Shown here piece after piece: positions 1 through 12,700 of a stretch of DNA of 64,000 nt; within the stretch, counting starts at the first letter, position 1, and each line of letters begins with the position of its first letter. Position numbers and translations under genes: made by a program. Source of the DNA: Spirodela intermedia (taxonomy: Eukaryota > Streptophyta > Magnoliopsida > Alismatales > Araceae); assembly GCA_902729315.2 (NCBI GenBank), contig LR746276.1, positions 3,578,169-3,642,168 of the forward strand. Reading direction: 5' to 3'. Under the pieces are notes generated by a model. That model made no database searches and had not been told where the DNA came from. It saw only the letters and a program-made list of their open reading frames with translations.

Positions 1-231
1 GTTTAATAAACTTCAATATGTTGCATCTTTACACTAGAGTTTTATGTGAACGAATCGCATATCCTTTATTTATGTATTTTATTCTTCATGTTTTTCTTTT
101 ACGCTCACCCATGTAAGTGTTTATTGACTGTTTAACATTTTGTGTATAGTGTTACCCTTCTAAGCTAAAACTGTGTTTCAGTATAGTTTTTCTTCTTGAG
201 TTTTCTATGGTATTATTTCCAATTTGTACAG

Positions 232-3200
232 CACTTCTACCACGTCCTCATGTGCATGAGGAAATCACAAGGAAGAGGATTAGAGTTAGCCAGGAAACAT
301 ATTGCAGCATGCCTTTGTGAGCTAGCCCTCATTCTCAAGTCACTGGAGTTCCTCAGGTTTAATGCACATGGATCTCAGCAAGATGACATTAAATGTGGAA
401 CCACAGCCTCTGGCTGTGAGCCTACTGGCTTTGCTGCTAATTTGAACAGCAGATTGTTAGCCCCTGCTCCTCCACGTGCAATCAAACTTCTCAGTTGGAT
501 TGAGGTGAGCAGCTGAAGCAAAAGAATAGGATCATTTGAATCACGGACTCTTCCATTTTTGCTGACTTTTCTATTCTTTACAGGCTATCAAGTATTTCAA
601 GAAACTTCTCCATGACCTAGATGCTATTTGTTCATTTCCGTTGGATCCAAGTCTAGAAGGTGTTCTTCATTTTGTGGTCCAATTTCAGAAATCTCAGCCA
701 GACTTGATTGCTAGAGCTCACCTACAGGTCTGCTCATTACATTTGTTATTGTTAATTTTCTTCTCTGGTTGTAATATGTGCAGTCTGCATCTCCATTACA
801 AATTAGGATGGTGATTGTTTCTTAACCATTTTCCCTGATCTTTACAAAGCCTCCTTTTTGTTTATCCAATGATTCAACTAATTGAATTCAAATCAAATGC
901 AAGCTCCGTGTCAATAACAAGCGGTCCAATTGAAGTACAGAAAAAAAAAACTACATGCCTAGCACACTTCAATATGGTCTTCTAAATTTAAAAACGTTGA
1001 TGTCCTTGAGAAAAAGCTTTAAGATATAGTCCAGGTTGGGATCAATTAGATGAGTGGGAGATCTGGGAGCCAGCAAGCTGCATGATTGGAAATGATAGTT
1101 TCATCAAATTCCGGGAGAAGTGTCATTAAGTAGCTGATTTTGGAAATGATATATTATTTGGTCTTTATCATTTTAAAATGGAGATGAAAACTGTTGGGCT
1201 TTATTGTCAGTAGAATTGTATCAGGATGTGGTGGGAGATCATTACTAAATTCTCAGCATAACCATTTTCGTGATATGGTACTATCACTTGAGTGAAGTGT
1301 GTACTATAGGTATCTCTTGATATTGAGATTTTTGCAGCTGATGGTCCAACTAATCATAGCTTCAAATATCACTGTTACCTGTCTGCTTTTTCTTTTGGAG
1401 GGGCATTGTGGGTTTGGTTCCTCACCTTCATATTTTCAAAATTATGTTACGAAGTCATGCAATTGCGGACTCTTTTCAAATTGAGAATTGGCGTCAATCT
1501 TCCTTGAGAATTGAATTGTACGTATTTACTTCTTTGTTCTATTTGGTAGCAGTCGTGTGGACTTCCTCAGTGCATTTTTTCATATTACAATTTAACGTTT
1601 CATTTGAGGTGTATCTTTGCTAGCCTACCTGACGTTAAAATATATCTCTTTTTTATATGAGCATGTTTTGTTTACACCCCCGTCTGTGCTGTGTTTTAGG
1701 TTCCAATTATCATTTTGTCTTGATTGGTACCAAAACCGCCGACTGCTGCTGATTTAGTTTTATATTTTTTTTCCTCTTCTTATTTAATTTTATATATTTT
1801 CTTCCAAATTCATATTTTTGAAGTTGATTACACACGACAAAGATTTAATGATTTAAATTGCCAACTCTAGGCTTTCCTTTCTGCTTGTTGAAGTCTGTGA
1901 TATTTTTGGGCTTATTAATGTTCTTTTTAAGTTACTGGAGCATCCTTATCTCTTGTAGTGATTCTGCATTCTCATTTTGCTCCTGGATCTAAATGACAAA
2001 TGAACAGCTATTGTTGATTCAAGATGGCAAACTTTATGGGCGATACCCTTTCTCTGATGTGATCATCAAATCCTTATCTATTCCTGAGGCTATGAGGAAC
2101 CAAGAATTCCAGAAAGAGTTTCAGAAAAATGAGTCTGTCACTCAGCTGGAACAGGTCAGGATAGTTTTTAATTACATGTTATTTTCTATGCCCTATCAAA
2201 ACATGATCGTATTATTTATATATTTTACTGTTTCTCTATAACTCTTTTACTGATTTACAGCTTGTAGTGTACTTGCTTAAAGTCATTTGCGCAAACACTG
2301 CATGGCAACGACGTAAACTTGGAAAGATACTACAAGATTGGAGCGTCGTCACCATACAGGCATGTGATTCTTTAACAAGAGCAAGTTCCTTTTTGAATCA
2401 TTACCTTCCTTCATTTCTGTATTTCCTTATTTTCATCTTTCATTTCCATATTTTGTGGCCTACGCATTTGTATGTGATAGATAAATATGTGCCATGTAAA
2501 AGTGGCTTCATGTATTTTGCTTGATTTTTTGCGCTTATACAAGGTTAATTGGAAGACAATTGCATGAAAGAATATATATACAGTTGCTATCTGTATTATT
2601 CCAAGTCTGGTAGAGGACTAATGACTTAGGGAAACCTCTTCTGATGTAGCTGGTGCAAATAGTGGCCACTCTAGTGCGTTATGATCTTGCTGAATCTCAG
2701 GTTCATTCCAGTTGTAAGCACACCATTCTGTCATAATGATGGACCCAGTACTGTAATCGAACGCATTAATGAGATTTTAGCCCCTAGCAACCTGCTGAAC
2801 CCATTGCCAATGAGCTAGCCGATCTTAATTCTTAAGAATGCTTCTAAGCAAGACCATCTGGCCCACAATGATCTTCTGGAAAGGTACCATCAATGAACTT
2901 GGTTTTTATCAGCCATTCTAGAAAGATGAAGTTATATGGACTTATTTATTTCTCTTTTAAACGTGAAGTTAGGCTTATATTCCTAACTCGTGTTACTTCA
3001 GAGATAGTCTCTGCCTATGGCCTTATGCTACCTCTCTCCTGTTTGAACGGTAACTATACTTTAAATGATGGGCAGGCTCATTCCAATGTATTTTTCTGCA
3101 TATCTAATCTCTATGTTACTCGGGTGACGCATGGTTTATTCCATTTGGTAATCAGGAATAGATATGCTGCAGTATGTTTTCTGCCAAAAAGATGGAACTG

Positions 3201-5029
3201 CTTAAAATTCTGAAAGCATGGCACCAGATTTTTTCCCATTCCGTTTTCCAACACTCAACGGTGAAAATAGATTAATGAGAGACAAAATAAATTTAGGGTT
3301 CCTATGATCTATCTGGTTGAAATCAGTTTCGGATTATTTATTCGTAATTCGGCTGCAAGCCATGCATATGGTAAAAAAATCTTGTGGATATGACGAGCTT
3401 CATAGGGCTGCATGAGGTTTAAATATTTGGATTGCATCCATGGTCGTATTCCTTTGGTTGATATATGATTTACTGCTCTGCCTAAGGAAATATCTTGTCT
3501 TTCCTTACTTCTCTCCCCTAAGTTCCTTATTCTGTTCTATTATTAGCCTTGAAGATCATCTAGAAATTAAATGTGGTTCTTGTCACAGCTGGAGCTGGCA
3601 TTTAGAACGCAGTTTGGGGAATTGTCCACCTCTTCCATTGATGAGGTGCTTAATCTTTATTCCTCCCCACCCTTTTTTCACTTATATACACTTATATATG
3701 CCCACACTAATGTGCTTGTGGCATGTGATATCTTAAAATCACTAACCATGTACAATATAATTTATTGTTTTAACAGAATTTATGTACAAAAGTATCAAAA
3801 CATCTCCTTATTTGGGCAGAAGAACAGACCTACTGGATTGCTTCTCGGTTCTTAATGCTGGGGTTTGAGCTGGATCTCTACTCCCCCAGTGAATACTGCA
3901 TGGTCTATTGGTACATGTATGTTGTTTTCATCAAACGCTTGGAGAAGATGCAGCTCAGATTATCGAGCAACATCAATAACTGTAAGCATCATTTTTCCTC
4001 TGTATTTATTCACCTCTCAACTCATTTTCCAGCCTGTTAGTGCATCGTTAGAAGCAAATGTCAGATAATAGATCATACGTTAAAACTATCATTGGCCTCT
4101 GCTTCTTTTGCATATTAGGGGAAGCTGTGCCTAGTAGAGGTTTGAAGTGGAATTTTTTGAGAATCTACAATAATAAATGTAGTTTTCATCAAGCTCGTCA
4201 CATTTTTTTTATGGGATATAATTAAGTTTGAACTTATTTTTCATGGGTAGCCCTGAAGAGAGGGAAGAAGAAGAGGGAGCTTCCCAGGGATGGGGTGGCA
4301 GAGTTCTCGCCACCAATCTTGTTACTGCAGTGCTATGTTTGCATGTCTGAAGGGTTGGCCATGGTGCTCTTCTTCTCTTCTCTCTTTCCCCTAAATTTAA
4401 TTATTTTCTTCTGAACCCTGAATCATTCTGAATAATACACATGTTTTGTTTCCAATTTTCTCTCTCCAAGATGCTGGCGGCACTCAGTAACGTGAACAGG
4501 GCCTTCCAAGCCCCTACCATTTTCAACACGGAGCAAGAGGTAATGAACTCTTGATTTTCTATTGCATAGTACCCGACCCTGTCAATGCCTGAATCAATTT
4601 CCCATTCCCCAGCGATTCAACCAGCATTTTGATCTCCTCCAGAAGGCCCACCTACCTGAGGGCGTCTCTTACGAGCTCTACAAGGAATCAATTGCCCATG
4701 CGGATATTTCTGTATGTAGTAATTATTGCCCTGTTCAAACTCTAGAAACTACCCACAATCTGACATAATCTCCTCTTCACCTGATCCAGAACATTAGAAA
4801 CTGCCATTATTTTCTCGATGCCCAGAAGATTGTGGCAGCTCTCAGGGGCAGGCTTGGCAACGAGGCCGGCAGGCTGGCCGAGCTGCAGCAGATAGAGCAG
4901 GTGGCTGAGCACAACCGGATTGCCCTCAGTGTGATTGATCGAGTCGGGCCGTCAGATCCATCACTCCGGGTGACTCTCGAGTTTGATCGTCACCCTTGCT
5001 TCGCTGTGGCCGCCATCAAGCGATCCTGA
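232..5029 (+). CDS. NAA35: NAA35/MAK10, NatC N-terminal acetyltransferase auxiliary subunit (3' part, 5' end outside window)
   Basis: NAA35 is the auxiliary and ribosome-anchoring subunit of NatC, which acetylates nascent cytosolic proteins starting with Met-hydrophobic residues. Ten exons join in frame: 232-504, 584-727, 2008-2154, 2261-2359, 3589-3645, 3777-3981, 4251-4363, 4471-4539, 4613-4711 and 4790-5029 (TGA). They give the last 481 residues. Family-typical stretches are [51 protein letters not shown], a basic KRGKKKREL patch, [20 protein letters not shown] and [15 protein letters not shown]. Every junction keeps phase and all introns are GT-AG except the fourth, which starts GC (2360). 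Exon 7 (4251-4363) is short but needed: it joins the phase-1 end at 3981 and supplies the basic patch. The N-terminal part lies upstream of base 1, and bases 1-231 are intron. Family assignment is secure; start and full length cannot be seen. Confidence 0.93.
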
Positions 5030-7075
5030 ATCTGGCCGATTTTGAGTGTCTCGGAGGTGTCTAAGCAATGCTTGTTATTTTCCAGTTTTGCAGAGGGGAA
5101 GGAGCTAGTGTTCCATTTGATTGATCCTTGTAATTTTGTTATTCGGAGTTTTTCGTTTTGAAGAAAAGAAATGGCAGTTTCTAATGAAGAAAAAGATTGC
5201 AAGTTAAGGAAGAACATTAATGATTACTTTTCCATCATTTCGTAGCTTGCAAGTTAAGGAAGAACATTCATCTCCTTAGAGAGAAAACATTGGTTCTCCT
5301 CTCCCCTTTGGAGCAGTTTTGATCTGGGTTTTTTTTTTTCTTTTTTCTTTTTTTTCTTGGGTGATGCTAATTCCTTGGATGGACAACTAGATATATAAGT
5401 AAGCTTATATATTTCACTAATATTTAAGATATAGATAATAAGTCTTATAATAGTCATGAACATAAATCTGAAGGCATTTCCTTGAGCCCTAGTACTTGTG
5501 GATATCTACTTCTTGTGGGGGAAGTGGCCTTTTGAACTCCTTTTAGTAAAACAATGAGATGTGTTGACGAACAACAGAAAAATATGATTCATTCTTAATG
5601 GAATTTTGTGTGGTTTCTAAAAAGATTACCATGCCTTATTAAATATATTTTAAAATGTTTGGAAAAGTATTACGATGGACTGCCTCATAATGACTATTTA
5701 TGAAATATATATATATATATATATATGATTACTATTATCACAAACTAAAGTTTATGTTTGGGTTCAGCGTTTTTAAGTTCAACTTAAAAATCTCATGAAT
5801 TTAGATTGCTGGTCTCAAATGAATGATAGTATGAATGGAGACCAATGTGAATCAATTTTTTTCACCGGGGCCAAAACATGCTATAATTTTGATTCAGGTT
5901 CGTTGAAACAAGGTGGGTCAACTCATTTTAAAGTATGAATTCTAGATAGTTTAACTTGTCCATGGAAGAATAATAATGCCGATATTTACTATCTACTTTT
6001 ACTTTTCTAAACAAACTTTTCTTAGGCTGTACTTGTCAAATATTTGTAATTACCCAGTTATTATGGATATTATGATTTTAAAAATATTAAAAGTGCATGA
6101 ATTTATTTTCTGTAACACAAGATCTCTTTTTTTTGCGAACTGGGATTGATAAATCAAAAAAATTAACTAGAGGTGAGTTAGTCTTTTTTTTTAATCAGTT
6201 TAGTTGTCAAAAAAATCTGATGTAATAAATGAGAGATATTATAATTACGGTAAATTAGTTACATTAAGTAATAAAGCTATACAATTTATAGTAGTTGAGC
6301 CCTCCATGCCTCCTACTTCACTTTCCTAAGATACATTTTCTAGGTCCTCCATGCCTCCTATCCACATATGATACAACAATTAAGCATCAAGTGTCAAATC
6401 TTAGTAAACTTATGATGCTAAGCAGTCAAACGCAAGATCCAATGCTTTTTTCACTATTTTATTTTCGTGAGTCTAGAAAATATGTAAATAGTAGCTTACT
6501 ACCTATGGTAGACTTTTACTATTATAGTCCATCGAAATCAAGGATAACTAAATTTAACTTGATAGTGGTCTGATTCCAAAGCTTTCTCATAGTGCGCCAT
6601 GCTGGCCTAAAATTCAAAGTGTTTATCACAACTTTATCATCTTAAAATATTGTCCAGAAAATTTCAACCAAAAGGTGTTAACTTGACATTCATAAGGTGA
6701 GTGAGTACATACTATCAAAACTGTCTCTCACAATTTAGTACCTAATTATATAATAAAATATTCTCTACATAAAATAATGAGAAATATTTTTTTGTAAAGT
6801 GAAAAACTTTTCTTTGGAGGTAAAACTTAACAATCAATAGATAATACAGATTATTCTTCTTTAATTTATAAGAAAACAAAATTACCATTAGATTCTTATA
6901 ATTTTGAGAGCTACTGTTTAAAAAGACACCATGTGAAGATATTACGATAATACTACTGTGAATGGTAACTAAATAATCATTTGGTAATTTCTTTCACAGT
7001 ACCAACACATTTTTTTTGCTCAAAGTTAATATGGGCTTCTTTTTTTTTTTTACGTATATTTTTTAGTCTGTAAAT
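5030..7075. other. NAA35 3' UTR and AT-rich intergenic spacer
   Basis: After the NAA35 stop there is about 2 kb of AT-rich DNA without a supportable coding exon. It begins with probable 3' UTR and then holds poly-T tracts (5331-5358), an (AT)n run at about 5704-5727 and scattered homopolymers. The short sentence 'gcttgcaagttaaggaagaaca' type duplication (about 5197-5218 and 5246-5267) is a local direct repeat of roughly 20 bp. Nothing else is recognised. Confidence 0.6.
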
Positions 7076-7480
7076 ATGGTGAGGTTTTTCTCTATTTCAG
7101 GTGACGGTCCGGAACAATTTGACGGGTCTCATAGTGGATTGGGAAACCAGCCCTCTTTGTTGGCCTCTCCCCTTGATTTGGGCGGGGCGGGGCGGGGCGG
7201 GGCGGGGCGTGTTAGTAGGGCTTCTTCGGCGACATCTCTCTGCTGCTTCAGCATCTCCCCCAGCCACGCTCCTGCTCTCGACGAGGAAATGGTGGCATCG
7301 CCGGAGCCTGTGTGGCCTTCGGCGAAGGGGCCGTGATGTTCTGGATCATCCTCAAGGGTTCGCTGTGGACGGATGAGCGGTTGTGGGGACGTTGCTCGGT
7401 AAATGGAGGTGGAGTTGTGGAGCATCCTACCGGCTGGTGCTAGGTCACGAGTAAGACGCTCGAGGAAGAATTTCCTGTTT
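7076..7480 (+). promoter_or_regulatory. GC-rich island, probable promoter/first noncoding exon of the SPOC gene
   Basis: Base composition switches abruptly from AT-rich to GC-rich. Five consecutive GGGGC-type units (about 7180-7209) are followed by a CT-rich, leader-like stretch (AGGGCTTCTTCGGCGACATC). The open frames here overlap in three phases and encode only low-complexity Gly/Arg or Ser text, so I do not call a protein. The nearest downstream plus-strand gene is the SPOC gene, whose coding exon begins just after a splice acceptor at 9683-9684, so at least one upstream noncoding exon must exist. This island is the best candidate. Inference only; 5' transcript data would settle it. Confidence 0.4.
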
Positions 7481-9739
7481 TTTTTTCTCTTTCAACTGTT
7501 TTATGGTCTCTTTCTGTGCCAGTAGGTGCGAAGTGTACGGTTTTCTTTTCTGCTTTCTCTGTTCTACTTTTGTTGATTCCACGGACTGTTCGCTGTTTCC
7601 GCTCATCTCATAGAGCGCCCCCCCCCTTTTCGAAGAGTGTGCCTCAAGGTTAGCTCCTGTTCTGTTTTGAATTTTTTCCTGGTGGTGTTGGTTCTGGTGG
7701 TTCAGGGCCAGGCCACGGGGAAGTTGGGGATGTCTCGAATTATTTATTTTTCAAAATGTTAGAGCAATGTTAGAGCAGAAACCTTTGCTCCCTCCTTGTA
7801 CCTTCTGTAGTTCTTGGTTTCTTAGTACGGTCTCCGGTCTGTCGAATCATCTTTTGATGATTCAGACAATCCTGGATCCAGTACAGAGGGATTACGTAAG
7901 AAGGATGGCATAAGAAGGCAAGGTAGAAAGAACTAGAAGGGAAAGATATCGCCAGAGAGGTTGGGAACATTTGCGTTGAGACATCGTTAGAAGTTTAAGC
8001 TTCTCAGGACGGTGGGCTGGAAAGGAGACTGTACTTCTTATTTGGTTGCATGATATTATGCGGAGGCTATGGTTCTCGTGAAAAGTTATGCAGCTTTTGT
8101 TGATCTTTCCATATTGTCTGGAGGCTCCAGATTGCTCCATGCCTTTATCACTTTTTCTCGTTGTTAGACGTTTTATGATGGGTGGTATGGCTTATAGCCA
8201 AATATTTTATGCTGTAAGGTAGGTTAATAGCTTGCCTGTGTCCATAGAAATCATGAGGGACTCGGAGGGTAATGGCGCATATACAGTTTGGGAAATTGAT
8301 ACTGGACATTAACTAGTCAATGGGTCTCTTGTGATGATCATTGAAGAGATTTCCAGGTCCGATGGTACAGGATTACGTAGGGAGAGGTGTGAATGGAGGT
8401 GTCGATGATGAATGCCAGAAAAATGATTAGGGAGACCCGGATGAGATGGATAGATCTGATGAATTTTCTGATATGGTTAGTCGGTGGTAACATTTGACTT
8501 TGATGCCCTAATTTGATTATTATGTGCCTATGATCTAGAATCCTGCTAGATCGTACAAGTGTTTTGGTTTTGCTGGTTAGATCTAATCCGAAAATTTTCT
8601 CACAAATCAATATCTTTTGACAATGGTTATGAGGACTCAGGTCGAGATCACCTCTGAGTTATCAGGATTCGTGTGCAGTTCACAACTTTAAAATATCATT
8701 AACTGCAGTAGAAGACTGTGGGGATGAGTCTGGTGCGGGGCTTCTTTTTCTCTTTCCTTTTTTGATGTGTGTAATTTCATTGGATAAGGATTTGATTATT
8801 TATGAGTTTCGTGCAATTTTTTTAGTTGTTTTTACCTACTGGTACCGACTTTGAAAATCTTGTTTGCTCTTGCTTGCGTTTTTCGTCACTTTTCTAAATT
8901 TTTTTGATTGCTAATGTTATGGGTTTTGTAATAGCACCAAAATTGCTTTACGGTTGATAAATACAAAAAATAAATTCTTCAAATCGTCCTTTCTGATTTA
9001 CAGCTGTAATTATGATGAACTATTAAAATTTAAGGATGAAACGTTTCTAGTAATATTATATTTGATATGGCTGGCATGTTTACTCCGTTCAGAATATCTG
9101 CCAGGTTCATGATGATTCTGCTTATTTCTTTCATCAGTTTAATGTGATAGTAGTTTTCTCTGATTCTTCCATTTTTCTTTTCCACTTGATTGCGCTCTGC
9201 AGAGTGTTGAAAGAAAATCGTGCATTTCCAATTTAGTTCGCTTTACTGTTCAAGAAATTCGTGAATTTTCAGGAAATAATAAGGTCCAGAACAACCTGTA
9301 ATCTTGGCAAAATATAAAAAAACTCTATATCAGACAGTATACTATGGGCATTATAGGAATGATATCTTGATGCCAGAAAAGTTCAGGATTGGGTGATTTA
9401 TCAAATCTCAGCATGCAGCCAAATAATCTGACCCATTAATAGCTTTCCTGCCAGTCAATATTGGTGTAAAACCTTCGTTCAGATTTAACTTGACTTCAGG
9501 ATACTTTTGGGGTGTAATCTTCCTATTAATGCATTGTTGTTAGGCTTAAGATGCTCAATGGAGTGGCTCTTTTTTGGATTATAACATACGCTTTTAATCT
9601 CAATGATTTGATATTTTGTTACACTTGTTCTGCATAGGTGCTAGTACTGATAGATTTTGATGTACTTATTGTTTCCTTATGCAGATGTTGGTTCTCTGGT
9701 TTGTATAGATAAACGTCAATCGTCACAAGTGAACTTGAA

Positions 9740-12700
9740 ATGATGTGGAATGCTGGAGCTAATAATGTAAATTTTAGAGATCAGAGGAGTGGTTATGGTC
9801 TTGTAGGGACAGAGTTAACATCTGTCCAGAAAATTCCTTCAGTTGATGGTTCTAAAGCGTTTTTAGCTGAATCTTCTGGAAATAGAGAGACCAGTTTTCA
9901 TGTAGGCGATAAGTTCTCAAGTGATGTCTCATCAGTGCTTAAGAGAAATTTAAGTGGCAACTTGCAGTATGGGTCTGAGGGGATATTTTCACAGCAGATT
10001 TTTTGGGCAGCAAACGCGCAAGGAGGGAATCAAGGCATGCATATTGTCCATAATCCTCAGCCTGAAAAAACAAATATTGGGTGGCCACAGGGTGTGAATG
10101 GCCAATATGCTGATCCAAACAACTACTCTACAGGCATGCAAACAAAAGGTATAGATTTCCAGGGATCTGGTTTAAGCAAGGTGGGATTTGTGTCCCATGT
10201 CTCAGGACTGTCGCCTGTTAACGTTGCATCTGTTGAGGATTTCTCTCAGCCACCTGTTTCACATAATTTTATGCATAGTTTGCCCAACCTGTCTGGTCAA
10301 GGTAGATTACTATCATATCCTGGTGAGAGTGCCGGTGCTGTTGGAAAGGTCCAGCCTAATTTCAACTCTCAGGACGTGATGAACCCGGCTGCTGGGGATT
10401 CTGTTCCGCCAAATCTTTCATCTGCCAGCCAAACGAATGTGCCCTACGAAAGTAAGATGCCTTCCGAATTTTCACAGGTTGGAATTGGTCAAACGGAGAT
10501 GTCTGTTAGTGAGTCAAATCTTGATGGTAAGAACATTAATGGTGGTGTATTCTATGTTGGAACTGCCACTGAGCCTTTGAAGGATGGTTCTAGTAGGGAT
10601 GTGGGAAGATTTCTCAATGTGTCAATCAATCCTGAACAAATATCTGTCGTAACAGAAAGTAATCAAGTTCATGGGTCGTATCATTACCCTAAAATTGATG
10701 CTCAGTCACTAAGTTCTCCATGGGGAAATATTTTAGGTACTAGCTCTAATGCAAAGGATTTAGCAAAGAATGGGTCTGCTGTTTCTGAAAATTATTCTGA
10801 CGCTTATAGCAAGGCATGTGAAGCGCTTTTAGCTTATGCACGAATGAAAAGAAGCGCGAATGAATCCCTTACTTCCAAAAAGGCTGATGGTTTCGATAAT
10901 GGAAGTGGAAATGTAAAAGATGCAGCTTTACCGGAAGTGACTGGTACAGTTGACAAACCTGCTGGAACATGTGAGAGCCAATCCTCTCTTGGGATGGAGA
11001 AGTCATCCGTAACAGCAGCCCCAACAATAACTGAAGCACTATGGGACGGAACACTACAGCTAAATGCATCAACAGAAGTATCAGCCATTGCTGTCTTTAA
11101 AAGGTTTCATGATTTACCAAGAAGCATTGCTTTTCAAACTATTTTTCCTTTTTCTTTGAAACAACTCATATTTCAGTTACTAATCATTCTGGTAGAATTT
11201 GGTGCTTGCGACCAATGTGTCTTCTTTTTTAAATTTGTTTTCTCTTTTAAATGCTGTGGTCACCTTTCTGCGTTGGAATTCTTTTTCCCCTTCTGTTAAC
11301 TCTCCAAATCAATCTTTCACTTTAAAAAGTGTGTTGAAGGATCATTCAGCACGAATAAACTATGCCATGAGAAACTTGAAGGTAGGTAATGCCTGGTGAC
11401 TATTTTTACACGAATTCTTCCTGAATATCCAATCGTGTTGGTAATATCACTGAAATAAGCCTAATATTTGATGTGCTTTTTAGCAATATTGTACAAATCT
11501 TGTGTACCGCCAAAGAAGACAGATATGGAAGTTACTGTTTACCCTATATCAAGAGAATATGATTTGATTTCTCTTATGCTCTAGGGAGGCTTTATTCTCA
11601 TTTTTACTCTAAAGTAGACCCCTTCTAAGATGGTAAAACTGTGCATGGATGCACATGTGTAAGAGTGCGGTTTGTAGTCGTCAACTACTCATTTTAAGAT
11701 CCTGTTCCAAGAAATGAAGCAGGAACTTTACATTCAGGTTTATGTTAAGAGCTAGCCATACGGTGTCAGTTCTTCACCACTTAAATCTCAGTGGTGCTGG
11801 TTTTCTAACAGGATGCCAGCTTTTAAATGTAGTGATCCTTATTGGGAATGGTTTTTGCTCTTATGCCATTTGTGAAGACTAAAAACGGTTAATCTGATTG
11901 AAAAGGTATATCAACAAAAAAACCTTTCCATGATGAATGTGATACATGAAAGATGAATCTTGTTCTGCCAAAATCAAGCAAAAGTTTCAGAGCTTGTTGT
12001 TGTTTCCTCGCTTTCAATATACCAATGCACCACAGCAGTCCTGTTACTTGGAAGTTGATATGGCTTGGAGTTATTTTCTGGATCACGACTGGGGTTTGTG
12101 GGCTTTAGATATTAATGCTACACCGGGAAATTAAAACGAAATTCCCTTGAAACAAGTTTTCTCATAAAAATGGATTGTGCAGGCATTCATCGAAATTACT
12201 CATTAGGCCCAGGATGAAGGGCCTTTATTTGGAATCCCAGTATGGCATTCTGTATCACTTATCCAGAGAAAATGGTGTTATTCAAATCAGATAAGGCTTT
12301 GTAGCCTGTTGCTGTAACACAGGTATAAATCGACTGCATAAAGCTTGCGTGAAACTTGGTCGTCTCTTAAGCAAAAACCGATTAAGTTGCTGAAAGCAGC
12401 TTTCTAGATGAATTGCAAATACCTCTATCAGCCATAAACTTCTATATAGGCCGTCCAACAGTGTCAATTTCATTATCCCTGGGATCTGTGATTTATGCCT
12501 ATAAAAGGCTGCAGGTAAAGTTTCCAGCATGCATGATCAAGAGGGAGAGATATCATTTTCAAACCGTCAGATTCCCATGTGCAGATAATTTGGGCAGGAA
12601 TATCTTCTGAGTAATGAATCGAGAGGGAAGGACTTAAATGTCCAAGTTACGGGAGTATATTAGTCGTTGATTTTAGTTTATCTATGTCTATCCCAAGTTT

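Noticed and set aside
7076-7425. Overlapping 86-98-codon frames on both strands in the GC-rich island
   Set aside because: Three-frame openness is expected from GC richness, and there is no recognisable domain; treated as promoter/leader.
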